This document shows, piece by piece, positions 50,863-60,212 of a stretch of DNA of 64,000 nt. A program made the position numbers and the translations under genes. Position 1 is the stretch's first letter; each line of letters opens with the position of its first letter. The stretch comes from Ahrensia sp. (GTDB lineage Bacteria > Pseudomonadota > Alphaproteobacteria > Rhizobiales > Rhizobiaceae): positions 124,001 to 188,000 of the forward strand of contig PAKZ01000043.1 in NCBI GenBank assembly GCA_002706335.1, in the 5' to 3' direction. Under the pieces are notes generated by a model, which worked only from the letters and a program-made list of their open reading frames with translations, ran no database searches and was not told the origin of the DNA.

Positions 50863-51387
50863 ATGACCGATCGATCTGTCGATAAGATGCCGGGGGGGCA
50901 ACTCCCTGCGTCCGGAAATGCCCTGGAACTCGGCCCCCTACGTCAGGACCTGCCGTTTCTTTCGCGCAATCTCCGGGCGCTTTTGCGAACCGAGGGCACA
51001 ATGCTTCGCGAGAGGCTCGGAATCGAGTCCGGGATGATCGGCGTTCTCAATATTGTTTGGCTGAACCCCGGGATATCCCAGAACGATCTGGCCGGATCCG
51101 TCGCCTTGAAGAAATCCGCCGTAACCAAGGTCGTCCAGTTGCTGGAAGCCAACAAGCTTCTGGCGCGACAAAGGACTCAGAGCGACAGGCGGTACAAGGC
51201 TCTCAAACTGACCCCCGCGGGCGAAGAACTGGTTCGCAACATACGGCTCGAAACCGACAGGCTTCATGCCGAGTGGTTCGAAGGCGTCAAACAGGATGAT
51301 CGCGACATCTTTTTTGATGTCCTGATACGCATTCTCGCCAACCTGGGACGTAAATACGGTGGAGCATTGGACGCAGAGGAAAGCTGA
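50863..51387 (+). CDS. MarR-family transcriptional regulator
   Basis: This winged-helix repressor of 174 residues has the DNA-binding core GIESGMIGVLNIVWLNPGISQNDLAGSVALKKSAVTKVVQLLEANKLLARQRTQSDRRYKALKLTPAGEEL (shown in outline). Its recognition helix is KKSAVTKVV and the wing is RTQSDRRYKALKL. The frame is open to 50701, but that would cross the operator; the ATG at 50863 fits family length. It is divergent from the CoA-ester catabolic operon and likely senses an aromatic or acyl-CoA intermediate, acting on the two ATAGTT-type sites. Confidence 0.88.
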   Translation: MTDRSVDKMPGGQLPASGNALELGPLRQDLPFLSRNLRALLRTEGTMLRERLGIESGMIGVLNIVWLNPGISQNDLAGSVALKKSAVTKVVQLLEANKLLARQRTQSDRRYKALKLTPAGEELVRNIRLETDRLHAEWFEGVKQDDRDIFFDVLIRILANLGRKYGGALDAEES

Positions 51388-51600
51388 CGGTCCGAGGAAA
51401 CACGCGCCAAGCTTCGCGTACTGTCGGGGATATGATTTCCGATTTGCCTCAAACAGTGGAATTCAGTTTCGGGACCGGAGAAATATTCTCTATTTCGGGT
51501 CAGAAGCGGATTTCCCACCTGGACATCCCGATCTGCGTTCTCGATGCGCATTCGGACGGGTTCTGTCACGTTAACGCGCTGGCGCTCGGGGTGCCGCTGC

Positions 51601-51696
51601 TACGCCCGCCATCGCTTTCCGTCCAAGGTAATCCAGCATTCGGTGTGGCAGTACTACCAGTTTGCGATCAGTCTGCGTGATGTTGAGGATAGCCTA
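51601..51696 (+). pseudogene. IS6-family transposase N-terminal remnant
   Basis: The plus strand reads YARHRFPSKVIQHSVWQYYQ then FAISLRDVEDSL, matching the start of IS6/IS26-like transposases (RHRFPxEVIxHAVWLYFRFxLSLRDVEDLL). Nothing of the DDE catalytic part follows. The remaining DNA from 51388 to 51751 carries no gene. It is an old insertion scar between the MarR gene and the sulfatase operon. Confidence 0.75.
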
Positions 51697-51751
51697 GGAT
51701 CTGCACCGCCTGAGAACCGGGGGTGTTCACGGATCTAATTTTCTTGTTGGC

Positions 51752-54094
51752 CTATTCAAACGGCCCCATCAGTTCCAGAAGCGCTGCTCTCAGTTCCTCG
51801 GGCGATTTGCGGAACGGCGAGTCCGGAGCCAGCGTGCCGGGTGCGTACGTCACGGAATGCAGCAGACCCGTATAGGCGAAGCAGCCGTGCTGCGCGCGGA
51901 TCTCGCGGCTGACGGGCGACCGTCGGTCGATGCCGACATCGATTCCCTGGAACGGGCTCATGCCCCAGAACAGTTCGAAATCGTGGCCAGATGCGGTCGT
52001 CGCGCTATCGATCGACAGGCTGACTGTCGATGCGCCGCCTGCCGTTGCGGCGACGTCGAGCGTGATGGTGCTCGCCCCTTCGGGCACTGCGCCTCCGTCG
52101 AGATAGCGCGTCTGGTTCGCAAAGGTGTGAGCATAGCAAAGGCGCCCGTTCTCAACGAACATCATGTAGCCGCCGCCCTGGTCGCCGTGGGCAACGAGCA
52201 CACCCTGATCGCCCGGCCGATACCCTTCGAGCTGTGCCGTGACCGTGTAGGAACGCAGCTGGATCAGCAACCGTGACCGGAAGCGCGAAAGCGTTGGCGT
52301 GCCCGCATAGATCGTCACCGGCTTGTCGAGGGCATCCTGCTCCGGACTGTGCCATATGCGCTTCAGCCCGCTGCCATCGTCGAGCGGGAAGACGCCGTAT
52401 TCTTCTGCCAATTCCTCCCAAGCATCCGTCAACGCCTGCAAGCGCGCCGGCTCGGAACCGGCGAGGTCGTGCGTTTCTGTTGGGTCGTCACGCAGATTGT
52501 AGAGTTCCCACCGGTCGGCATCGTAATGCGGGCCGCGCTGGTGGCGCGCGACGGCCTCCCAGCCGTCGCGGTAGATGCCGCGATTGCCTTCCAGTTCATA
52601 GTGTTGCTGAAGTCGGGTCTCGGGCGCATCGCTGTCGGAAATGCTTCCGGCGAAGCTCTTGCCCACGACCCTATCGTGCAGCGTCACCTCCGGCGCGCCA
52701 CTTCCGCGCGCGAGATCCAGCAATGTCGGCAAGAGATCGGACACATGGGCGTAGTGCCGCCGGATCCCGCCGTGATCGCGGATACCCTCGGGCCAGGAGA
52801 TGATGAACGGAACCTGATGCCCGCCGGCATGGGTGAATTTCTTGAACAGCCTGAAAGGCGTGTTGGAAACGCGCGCCCAACCGCGCGGATAATGGGGCAT
52901 GGTGTGTCTGCCGCCGATCTCCGACAGGTCGATCCTGTCGGGCGTCAATGCGGCGAGCTTCTTCGCACCGACGGGTTCTCCGTCGAGCTTTGTGTAGAGG
53001 AAGGACACCGCGCCGAGATAGCAGGGCGAGCCCGTCGGGCCGCCTTCGCCGCTCGCGCCGTTGTCGGACATGAACACGAAGATCGTGTTGTCGAGTTCTC
53101 CCATCCGCCGCAGCGTTTCGCACATCCGGCCGACATTGTCGTCGACGCTGGTGATCATCGCGGCATAGGTTTCCATGTATCGCGCGTAAAGCCGGCGCTG
53201 GTCCTCGCTGAGCGTGTTCCAGTGCGGGATCTCGTAGCCCGTTTCCTCGGCCTCGGAACAGGTCACATCCGGCGCGACGATGCCGAGATCCTTCTGGCGC
53301 CGAAGCCGCTCCGCCCGCGCCTCGTCCCAACCCACGTCGTAGCGACCGTGATGCCGTTCGATATCCTCGGCCTTCGCATGGAGCGGGGCGTGGACGGCGG
53401 CATGGGAAAAATAGAGGAAGAAAGGCTTCGCCGGATTGGCGGCTTTCGTTTCCTTGATCATGCGAATCGCACGGTCATTGAGATCGTCCGTCAGGTAGTA
53501 GCCCGGAGGAAAGCTGTCGATGGAAAGGATCGAGTTGCCTTCGATCAATTCGTGCGGCTCGTGCAGATTGGTGAAGCCGTCGAGGAAGCCATAGAACTGG
53601 TCGAAGCCGCATTGCAGCGGCCATGAGCGGCGCGGGCTGGCGGCCGAGGTGTAAAGTTCCTTCGCAAGATGCCACTTGCCGACCATGAAGGTCGAATATC
53701 CGCAACGGCGGAAATATTCGGGCAGGGTCGGAACATCGGTCGGCATTTCATAGCGGGAGTGCGGAAAGCCGGAATCATAGTGAACGACATCCGAATAGCC
53801 GACCGAATGATGGTTCATACCGGTCATCATTGACGCGCGCGTCGGCGAACATTTCGGCGCAACGTGGAAGTTCGTGTATTTCAGCCCGCGCTCGGCGAGC
53901 CGGTCGATGTTTGGCGTCGGGATCTCGCTTCCGAAGCAGCCGACATCGGAATAGCCCATGTCGTCGAGCAGCATAACGATGACGTTCGGCACCCTGGGAC
54001 CGGGAGAGGGTGTTGGCGGCCAGGACGGTTCGGATCGCGCGTAAATGCGTCCGACATGCCCGTCGGTCTTTCCGTTCTTCGCGTCTTTGGTCAT
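51752..54094 (-). CDS. Arylsulfatase (type I formylglycine sulfatase)
   Basis: This 780-residue type I sulfatase hydrolyses sulfate esters. The metal-binding start is VPNVIVMLLDDMGYSDVGCFG with Asp44-Asp45. The formylglycine motif CSPTR begins at Cys82 and should be matured by a formylglycine-generating enzyme not encoded here. Later motifs GKWHLAKELY and MSDNGASGEGG complete the active site. The C-terminal ~230 residues form an extra beta-rich domain, as in long arylsulfatases. No signal peptide is seen, so a cytoplasmic enzyme acting on an imported sulfate ester is likely. The binding-protein gene starts upstream in the same operon. Confidence 0.92.
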   Translation of the reverse strand: MTKDAKNGKTDGHVGRIYARSEPSWPPTPSPGPRVPNVIVMLLDDMGYSDVGCFGSEIPTPNIDRLAERGLKYTNFHVAPKCSPTRASMMTGMNHHSVGYSDVVHYDSGFPHSRYEMPTDVPTLPEYFRRCGYSTFMVGKWHLAKELYTSAASPRRSWPLQCGFDQFYGFLDGFTNLHEPHELIEGNSILSIDSFPPGYYLTDDLNDRAIRMIKETKAANPAKPFFLYFSHAAVHAPLHAKAEDIERHHGRYDVGWDEARAERLRRQKDLGIVAPDVTCSEAEETGYEIPHWNTLSEDQRRLYARYMETYAAMITSVDDNVGRMCETLRRMGELDNTIFVFMSDNGASGEGGPTGSPCYLGAVSFLYTKLDGEPVGAKKLAALTPDRIDLSEIGGRHTMPHYPRGWARVSNTPFRLFKKFTHAGGHQVPFIISWPEGIRDHGGIRRHYAHVSDLLPTLLDLARGSGAPEVTLHDRVVGKSFAGSISDSDAPETRLQQHYELEGNRGIYRDGWEAVARHQRGPHYDADRWELYNLRDDPTETHDLAGSEPARLQALTDAWEELAEEYGVFPLDDGSGLKRIWHSPEQDALDKPVTIYAGTPTLSRFRSRLLIQLRSYTVTAQLEGYRPGDQGVLVAHGDQGGGYMMFVENGRLCYAHTFANQTRYLDGGAVPEGASTITLDVAATAGGASTVSLSIDSATTASGHDFELFWGMSPFQGIDVGIDRRSPVSREIRAQHGCFAYTGLLHSVTYAPGTLAPDSPFRKSPEELRAALLELMGPFE

Positions 54095-54161
54095 CTCGTC
54101 TCTCGCGCGGTCATTGTCCGGTGGCGGCCCGCCCGACAGTGCTGCCGGGCAGGCCGTGAAT

Positions 54162-55253
54162 TTACTTGAGCAGACGCGTCAGCTCTTCGCGGGCAGCGTT
54201 CTGCATGCCGGCGCGTTCGGTGAGCACCGGCAGTTCCACGATGTTAGGCACTTTGCTGAGCGGCGGAAGTCCTTCCGGCGTGCCGAGATCGCCTTCATGT
54301 GTGCCGTAGAAGCCGGCGGCGCCGATCAGCGCCTGGGCTTCGGGCGTGAAGACCCACGAGGCGAGCAGCTTTGCGGCAGCCATGTCCGGCGCGTTCTTGA
54401 TGATTGCGAAACCGATGGGCAGCAGCACGTTGGCGTCGTCGAGCGGGAAGTTGTACTTCAGCGGAGCGCCCTTCTGGATGGCTGTGTTGACCATGCCGTA
54501 AACCGGGCCGACACCGACGGCGCGCTGACCGGTGAGAACTGTCTGGACCAGCGGCGCCCAGTCGGCGTCGATCTTGGTGTCGTTGGCCTTTAGCTTGCCG
54601 AGGTAGTCATCGGTCATCACGCCCCCATACATGAGCGTCGTGAACAGTTCGGCTGTTCCTCCCGGATTGGTGGGATCGGAAATCCCGACCTTGCCGGTCC
54701 AATCGGGCCCGACCAGTTCGCCCCAGGAGGTGGGCCTGTCCGCGTCGGACACGAGGTCTGTGTTGTAGAAATAGCCCGACACGTTGAGCGACGAGAAGAC
54801 GAAGGCATTGTCCGGTCCGACCCAGTATGGATCCACCTTGGCGATTTCCGGGGCATAGGGCTCGATCTGGTCCGCGTTCAGCAGCGGGACCATGGCGGTC
54901 GCGCCGACATGGACGATATCCGCGACGTGCTGGCCGCTGGTGAACTCCTGGCCGATGCGGCCGAACAGGGCGGCGCCGAACACGATCTGCGTCTGGACCT
55001 CGATCTCGGGGTAGCGCGCCTGGAAGGCGTCGAAGACGCCCTTATACGCCTTGGCGAGCCCGCCATAAACGACGACCTTGTTCTCGCCGTTCGAAATCGC
55101 CTGCTGATAGAGGGCGTCGAGCGATGCGGCGGCTTCCGGGCCGCCGAGCGCATCGGCGTCGGATTGCGCCATGGCGTTGCCGATCATCATCATGCCCGCA
55201 ATGCCGGCGCCGGCGATGAAGGCGGCTCGTCTGGTGATTTTCGTCTTGTGCAT
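54162..55253 (-). CDS. ABC transporter periplasmic binding protein (Fe3+/phosphonate-type, family 1)
   Basis: This 363-residue binding protein has an N-terminal signal (KITRRAAFIAGAGIAGMMMIGNAMAQ). The TRRAAF start is twin-arginine-like. The mature domain resembles FbpA/PhnS-type proteins: ENKVVVYGGLAKAYKGVFDAFQARYPEIEVQ, DIVHVGATAMVPLLNADQIEPY and GKVGISDPTNPGGTAELFTTLMYGG. No conserved tyrosine pair for iron is evident, so an organic anion, perhaps a sulfate ester, is plausible given the sulfatase next door. Confidence 0.88.
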   Translation of the reverse strand: MHKTKITRRAAFIAGAGIAGMMMIGNAMAQSDADALGGPEAAASLDALYQQAISNGENKVVVYGGLAKAYKGVFDAFQARYPEIEVQTQIVFGAALFGRIGQEFTSGQHVADIVHVGATAMVPLLNADQIEPYAPEIAKVDPYWVGPDNAFVFSSLNVSGYFYNTDLVSDADRPTSWGELVGPDWTGKVGISDPTNPGGTAELFTTLMYGGVMTDDYLGKLKANDTKIDADWAPLVQTVLTGQRAVGVGPVYGMVNTAIQKGAPLKYNFPLDDANVLLPIGFAIIKNAPDMAAAKLLASWVFTPEAQALIGAAGFYGTHEGDLGTPEGLPPLSKVPNIVELPVLTERAGMQNAAREELTRLLK

Positions 55254-55293
55254 GCCATTGGTCCTTTTGCTTGGGGGAGGTTCGGGCGGCCGC

Positions 55294-56400
55294 CTAGATG
55301 GCGGTCACGACAACTTCTTCGGGTGAGAGATGCACGACCGCGCTGTCGCCGGGCCTGGCCCCGGCCAGCCCGGCCCGGCCCAGATCGGCCACGGGCACGG
55401 TCGCGATGACTGTTTGACCGAGACACGAGAGATCGAATTGCTGGGTGTCGCCCAGGAAGGCGGCGGCTTCGATCGTCGCATCGAAATCGTTGACCGAGCG
55501 ATCGGCGGATGCGGTCGCCGTCAGTCCGACGCGGTTGGCTCGCAGCGCGACGCAGACGGTTTCACCGGTCGGGCGCGTGCCGCAATTCCCGGCCCTGAGA
55601 ACCTCACCGCTCTGCATCCGGATGGCGCAGCCTTCCGGTCCGGTCTCCCCCACGGTTCCCGTCAGGAGGTTCTCGAAGCCGACGAAGTCGGCGACGAACC
55701 GGTTGTTGGGCTGCCGGAAGATATCCTCGGGCGTGCCGATTTGCATGACCTCGCCCTTGTTCATGACCAGCACGCGGTCCGACATGGCCAGAGCCTCGAG
55801 CTGGTCGTGGGTGACATAGACCGCCGTGATCCCCAGCCGCTGTTGCAGCGTGCGGAGTTCGGTCCGCATACTGGCGCGCAGCTTGGCGTCGAGGTTGGAT
55901 AGCGGCTCGTCGAACAATAAAAGCCCGGGATGGGCGGAGACCGCCCGCGCCACGGAGACGCGCTGCTGCTGTCCGCCGCTGAGCATCGAAACAGACCGGT
56001 CGGCATAATCGGAAAGTCCGACCAGGCGCAGCGCATCCTGAACGCGTTCGGCGATATCCCGCCTTGCGGTGCGGCGCATGCGCAGGGGATAGGCGACATT
56101 GTCGAACACGGTCATGTGCGGCCACAGCGCGTAGCTCTGGAACACCATGCCGAGGTTGCGCGCCTCCGGCGCGACGAAAATATTCCGTTCCGGCGAGGCG
56201 ACGACGCGGTCGCCGAAGCTGATGCTCCCGCCGCTCGGCTTTTCGAGTCCCGCGATCATGCGCAAGGTAGTGGTCTTGCCGCAGCCGCTGGGGCCGAGAA
56301 GGGTCAGGAACTCGCCCTCGGCCACGTCGAGGTCGAGGCTTTCGATGATCGACTTCGACCCATAGCTTTTCGCTAGGCTGCGGAGATGGATATCAGTCAT
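55294..56400 (-). CDS. ABC transporter ATPase (PotA/FbpC type)
   Basis: This ATPase of about 368 residues starts MTDIHLRSLAKSYGSKSIIE, with Walker A LLGPSGCGKTTTLRMIAGLEKPSGG, signature LSGGQQQRVSVARAVSAHP, Walker B LLLFDEPLSNLDAKLR and H-loop VTHDQLEAL. The C-terminal TOBE domain of the PotA/FbpC class follows. The frame is open to 56439, but the ATG at 56400 fits family length and overlaps the permease gene's stop by a few bases. It energises the fused permease. Confidence 0.92.
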   Translation of the reverse strand: MTDIHLRSLAKSYGSKSIIESLDLDVAEGEFLTLLGPSGCGKTTTLRMIAGLEKPSGGSISFGDRVVASPERNIFVAPEARNLGMVFQSYALWPHMTVFDNVAYPLRMRRTARRDIAERVQDALRLVGLSDYADRSVSMLSGGQQQRVSVARAVSAHPGLLLFDEPLSNLDAKLRASMRTELRTLQQRLGITAVYVTHDQLEALAMSDRVLVMNKGEVMQIGTPEDIFRQPNNRFVADFVGFENLLTGTVGETGPEGCAIRMQSGEVLRAGNCGTRPTGETVCVALRANRVGLTATASADRSVNDFDATIEAAAFLGDTQQFDLSCLGQTVIATVPVADLGRAGLAGARPGDSAVVHLSPEEVVVTAI

Positions 56401-58210
56401 TGCGGCCTCCGGTCGGGGAGTCGGTGAGCATGGGGGCAAGGTCGGCGGCGGCCTTGCGGCGGGCGTTCAGTCCGGCGAGCGCGCGGATCAGCCCGACGGC
56501 GATCAGGACGACCATTATGGCGCCAAGCTGGATGCAGAAGATCGCGGAGGTCTGGCTGACCTCTCCGGCGATGTAGAGATCATAGGCCTGGACCGGCACG
56601 GTCTGGCTGGTTGCGGACGACAGCATGACCGGAATGGCCAGATTGCCGGAAATCATGATGCCGGCGACGGTCCATCCGGCGATGAAGCTGGGCGCGATGA
56701 GCGGCAGGACAATGCGAAAGAGGGTGGAGATCCTGCCGCCGCCTGCCACGCGCGACGATTCCTCGAGTTCCGCACCGATCTGGGCGAGGGCGGCGTCGGA
56801 AACGCGCGAGACCACCGGTATGACGGCCACCACCAGCCCGATCATAAGAATCCAGATCGTCGAATAAAGCAGTTTCAGGCCGGGCAGGGAGATGTAGGCC
56901 CAGAGCATGGCGAGGCCCAGGACGACTCCCGGCAGTGTCCAGGGGAGCCATGTGGTGAATTCCAGCGCGTGACGCACCGTGCGTCCGGAATGTCGCCCGA
57001 CATAGCCGATGAACACGGCGAGCGTCATCGCGAGGAAACCGCCGACGACCGCCACGATGGCCGTGTTGATCAGCGACCGGACAATCTGCGAATCGTCCAG
57101 CACGGTCAGGTAGTTGTCGAGCGTGAATCCGCGATAGAGGCCGAAAACCGGTTGCAGCGATCCGACCAGCATCTGCACCAGCGGCAGAACCACGGCGAGG
57201 AGGGCGTAGAGGAGGATCAGCCCGCTCGCCACGAAGCGCCAGCCTCCGATGTCGGCCGGTTCGGTCTTGTGTCCCTTGCCCGAGATCACCGCGTAGCTCC
57301 GTCCGGCCATGATGCGGGCGCGGATCAGGACCAGCGCCATGACTGTAAACGTGAGCAGCAGCGACAAGGTGCCGGCGGCGGCGTAGTTCGGCGGCAAGGT
57401 CTTGTTCACCGCGTCGAAAATCTGCGTCGCAAACACGCCGATCCCGGCTGGCACGCCAAGCAGTAGAGGGATGTCGAAGGATTCGAGGCCGTTCGTGAAG
57501 ATGAGGATTGCCACGCCGGCAACCGCCGGCGTCAGGACGGGAATGGTGACGCGGAAGAAGGTAGAGACGGCGCTGGCGCCCGAGGTCCGGGATGCCTCTT
57601 CCAGCGTACGGTCCATGGAGCCGAAGGGGCCGATCATCAAAAGGTAGCCGAAGGCTGTGACCTTCAACGTCAGGACAAAGATGATCCCGAACCAGGATTC
57701 GACGTTGAAGGGGCTCCAGGACGTGCCGGTCACGGTACGGATCGTGTAGTTGATCAGGCCGGCGTTCTCGTTGCCGAGCATGGCCCAGCTGAGGCCGAAA
57801 AAGAGCTGCGGCGTGGCGAGCACGACGACCATCATTGGCGTCACCAGCCAGCGAAGCGGCGTGTTGGTTCTCGCGACAACCCAGGAAAAGAAAACCGCGA
57901 GGAGCGTCACGAAGACCGTCAGGAAACACGAGAGGAAAAGCGTGTCGTAGGCGCCGGCGGCGATGCCCGGATTGGTCACGAGATTGCGGAGGCCGTCCAG
58001 CGTCCAGTCTCCGGCCGCGCCGGGGGGCGAGGTGCGGAAGCTACCGATGGCGAGCATGAAGACCGGCCAGACGAAGAGGACAAACATGCACAGCGCGAAG
58101 ACAAGCCAGATGGCCCGTTCCAGCGCGCGCCACACCATGGTCCCGTTATCGGTTTTCACGTCGATCATGTAGCCCTCGAAAGGGTCGCGGGTTTCAGGGC
58201 GGTCAGGCAT
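56393..58210 (-). CDS. ABC transporter permease with two fused permease domains (FbpB type)
   Basis: This integral membrane protein of about 605 residues has twelve predicted segments in two repeated halves. Each half has an EAA loop: LEEASRTSGASAVSTFFRVTIPVLTPAVAG in the first and LEESSRVAGGGRISTLFRIVLPLIAPSF in the second. This fused layout is common in Fe3+-, thiamine- and phosphonate-type importers. The frame is open to 58375; I choose the ATG at 58210, which overlaps the amidohydrolase stop by eight bases, with 58168 as an alternative. Confidence 0.9.
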   Translation of the reverse strand: MPDRPETRDPFEGYMIDVKTDNGTMVWRALERAIWLVFALCMFVLFVWPVFMLAIGSFRTSPPGAAGDWTLDGLRNLVTNPGIAAGAYDTLFLSCFLTVFVTLLAVFFSWVVARTNTPLRWLVTPMMVVVLATPQLFFGLSWAMLGNENAGLINYTIRTVTGTSWSPFNVESWFGIIFVLTLKVTAFGYLLMIGPFGSMDRTLEEASRTSGASAVSTFFRVTIPVLTPAVAGVAILIFTNGLESFDIPLLLGVPAGIGVFATQIFDAVNKTLPPNYAAAGTLSLLLTFTVMALVLIRARIMAGRSYAVISGKGHKTEPADIGGWRFVASGLILLYALLAVVLPLVQMLVGSLQPVFGLYRGFTLDNYLTVLDDSQIVRSLINTAIVAVVGGFLAMTLAVFIGYVGRHSGRTVRHALEFTTWLPWTLPGVVLGLAMLWAYISLPGLKLLYSTIWILMIGLVVAVIPVVSRVSDAALAQIGAELEESSRVAGGGRISTLFRIVLPLIAPSFIAGWTVAGIMISGNLAIPVMLSSATSQTVPVQAYDLYIAGEVSQTSAIFCIQLGAIMVVLIAVGLIRALAGLNARRKAAADLAPMLTDSPTGGRND

Positions 58211-59570
58211 CGGCAAGCCCGTCGAGTTCGCTGTAGGAAGGGAGCGGTGCGGCGATCGGCGTTCCGTCGCGCACGACGATACGGCCGCTTTCGGACCGCG
58301 ACAGGATTTCCGACCAGGACCGTCCTTCGAAAAGGATGAAATCGGCGCCGGAACCGGCGTGCAGCACACCTGCATCGTCCATTCGCATGGCGCGCGCCGG
58401 ATTGGCGGTTGCCGTCACGATCCAATCGTTGGCCGGATGATCGAGATGGCCGACGCGGGTCCCCAGACGGAAAGCGTCGAGCATGTCGAGATCGCCATAG
58501 GCGTGGAAGGCATCGCGGATGTTGTCGGACGCAAGCGAGACTTGAATCCCGCGATCGTGCATTTCGTGAAGCAGCGTCACGCCTCGCCAGCGCGGCGTCG
58601 TTGCATCGGTGCGTCGATCCTGCAGATAGAGGTTGCAGGCCGGCAGGGCGACGACCGACAGACTGGCCTCTGCCACCTTGTCCAGCGTCTCGTCAGCCGT
58701 TGCCGCGTCCTGCAGTGCGAGCGAGCAGCAATGGCCGACCAGCACATGCCCCTCGTGGTCCGACCGCAGCACAGCTTCGGCGATATGGCGCAGGCAGTCC
58801 GACGACGGATCCGCCGTCTCGTCTGCATGGAAGTCCAGATCGAGCCCGTGGCGCGTGGCGGTCTCGATGATCGTGCGCAGAAGGCCATCGAGATCCGGAT
58901 CGGGATAGACTCCGGCGCCGAGCACCCCGTCGGCGGCCTTCACGTGACCGACGATCCGGTCCAGGAAGTCGGGATCTCGGACCATCGGGAGCGGAAACAG
59001 GCTGGACCCCTGGATATCGATGCGGCCCCGCCATTCCTCCCTGACGCGCGATAACACCGGCCAGGAAATGCGGTCTTGCGGCGGGTGAGAGTCGATGTGC
59101 GTCCGAAGCGCGCGCGTGCCGTGATGGAAGGCGCACCGGAGCGCGAAGTCCATCCTTCTCGCAACGTCTTCCGCCGTCCAGTGCGCTGCACGGTCGGCGC
59201 GCATCGACGCCGCCGCGCCGGCGAAGGTGCCGTCCGAGGGTGCCGCGCGCTGGAGGACATGGCCCTTGTCGATATGCGTATGGCAATCGACGAAATTCGG
59301 AATCAGTACCCGGGATCCGGCTTCGACGGCGGCTAACCCCGTGTCGCTCGCCATGGACCCGGCGGGGGCGATCGCATCGATCCGTCCGCTCGCGATCGCC
59401 ACATCCGCGCGGAAGAAGCCATCGGTCGCATCGGGCTTGAAGTCGGGGACGGTCACGGCCTGCTGCAGGCGAACATTGCGAAGGATGAACCCCTTGTCGG
59501 ATGTCGCTTGCAACGCACCGCGCAATTCCGACTGGGTGAGGACGGGATTCGGGGACGGCGGGACGGTCAC
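58203..59570 (-). CDS. Amidohydrolase, cytosine-deaminase/AtzC-like
   Basis: This 455-residue metal-dependent hydrolase of the amidohydrolase superfamily has the N-terminal metal motif VDCHTHIDKGHVL, GTRALRTHIDSHP, the metal His in GLDLDFHADETADPSSD, the HCCSLALQD region and the late catalytic Asp in VSLASDNIRDAF. CodA and AtzC/TrzC enzymes share this pattern and deaminate or dealkylate N-heterocycles. It lies between the transporter and a ferredoxin gene, so it may act on the imported compound's amide or amine group. Specificity is unknown. Confidence 0.87.
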   Translation of the reverse strand: MTVPPSPNPVLTQSELRGALQATSDKGFILRNVRLQQAVTVPDFKPDATDGFFRADVAIASGRIDAIAPAGSMASDTGLAAVEAGSRVLIPNFVDCHTHIDKGHVLQRAAPSDGTFAGAAASMRADRAAHWTAEDVARRMDFALRCAFHHGTRALRTHIDSHPPQDRISWPVLSRVREEWRGRIDIQGSSLFPLPMVRDPDFLDRIVGHVKAADGVLGAGVYPDPDLDGLLRTIIETATRHGLDLDFHADETADPSSDCLRHIAEAVLRSDHEGHVLVGHCCSLALQDAATADETLDKVAEASLSVVALPACNLYLQDRRTDATTPRWRGVTLLHEMHDRGIQVSLASDNIRDAFHAYGDLDMLDAFRLGTRVGHLDHPANDWIVTATANPARAMRMDDAGVLHAGSGADFILFEGRSWSEILSRSESGRIVVRDGTPIAAPLPSYSELDGLADA

Positions 59571-59595
59571 GGGAGCTGCCTCGTCGCCATCGTCG

Positions 59596-59919
59596 TCATC
59601 CCTGCCGCGCGGGAATGCGCACAGTCAGGCCGTCGAGATCGTCCGAGATCTCGATCTGGCAGGACAGGCGGCTCAAGGCGGGATCGGGTTCATGCGCGAG
59701 TTCGAGAATGTCCTCTTCCATCGGCAGCTTCGCGGGGAGCCTGTCGATCCATGCCGGGTCGACATAGACGTGGCAGGTCGAACAGGAACAGCTGCCGCCG
59801 CATTCGGCTTCGATGCCGGCGACGTTGTTGACGCGGGCGCCTTCCATCACGCTGAGGCCGGCCGCTACGTCCGCCTCGATCCTGTTGCCTGAATATTCGA
59901 TGTAGACGACGCGGGTCAT
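59596..59919 (-). CDS. [2Fe-2S] ferredoxin, adrenodoxin/P450 type
   Basis: This 107-residue electron carrier has cluster cysteines at Cys40, Cys46, Cys49 (CGGSCSCSTC, i.e. C-x5-C-x2-C) and Cys87 in SRLSCQIE, the standard putidaredoxin/adrenodoxin spacing. Segment VYVDPAWIDRLP is also typical. It is the first gene of the sulfatase/transport operon and probably donates electrons to a P450 or Rieske oxygenase. The P450 pair at 41.9-44.3 kb has no ferredoxin of its own and is the nearest candidate partner. No ferredoxin reductase is present in the window. Confidence 0.93.
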   Translation of the reverse strand: MTRVVYIEYSGNRIEADVAAGLSVMEGARVNNVAGIEAECGGSCSCSTCHVYVDPAWIDRLPAKLPMEEDILELAHEPDPALSRLSCQIEISDDLDGLTVRIPARQG

Positions 59920-60212
59920 CCGACGCTCCGTCGCCCGTCACCCGGCAAGAGATGCCGGTGAAAGTGCAGCTCGCCCGTCCGGCGTCCGCTCGACCGGGAG
60001 GTGGCTTCGAAACCGCCTCTCGATCGGCGGGAGAAATCGGGTGCTGCGAACATCATCATCTCTCTCACGGGCACGATGCGCGGCTTTCCCGCGTGCCGCC
60101 CGTCCCCCGACACCTTGTTTTTCATGCGTTTCAACGAGTGCGTAAAAAAACCTACCAAATGATCAGAGCAAATGCTATGAAAAAATTCAAGGCCTGATTT
60201 GGAGGTGTTTGG
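59920..60212. other. Divergent intergenic region
   Basis: These 293 bases separate the ferredoxin operon (minus) and the creatininase operon (plus) and turn AT-rich near 60110-60185, where promoters for both would fit. I find no clear palindrome or RNA element. A GGAGGT ribosome site (60201-60206) serves the creatininase gene. Confidence 0.4.
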
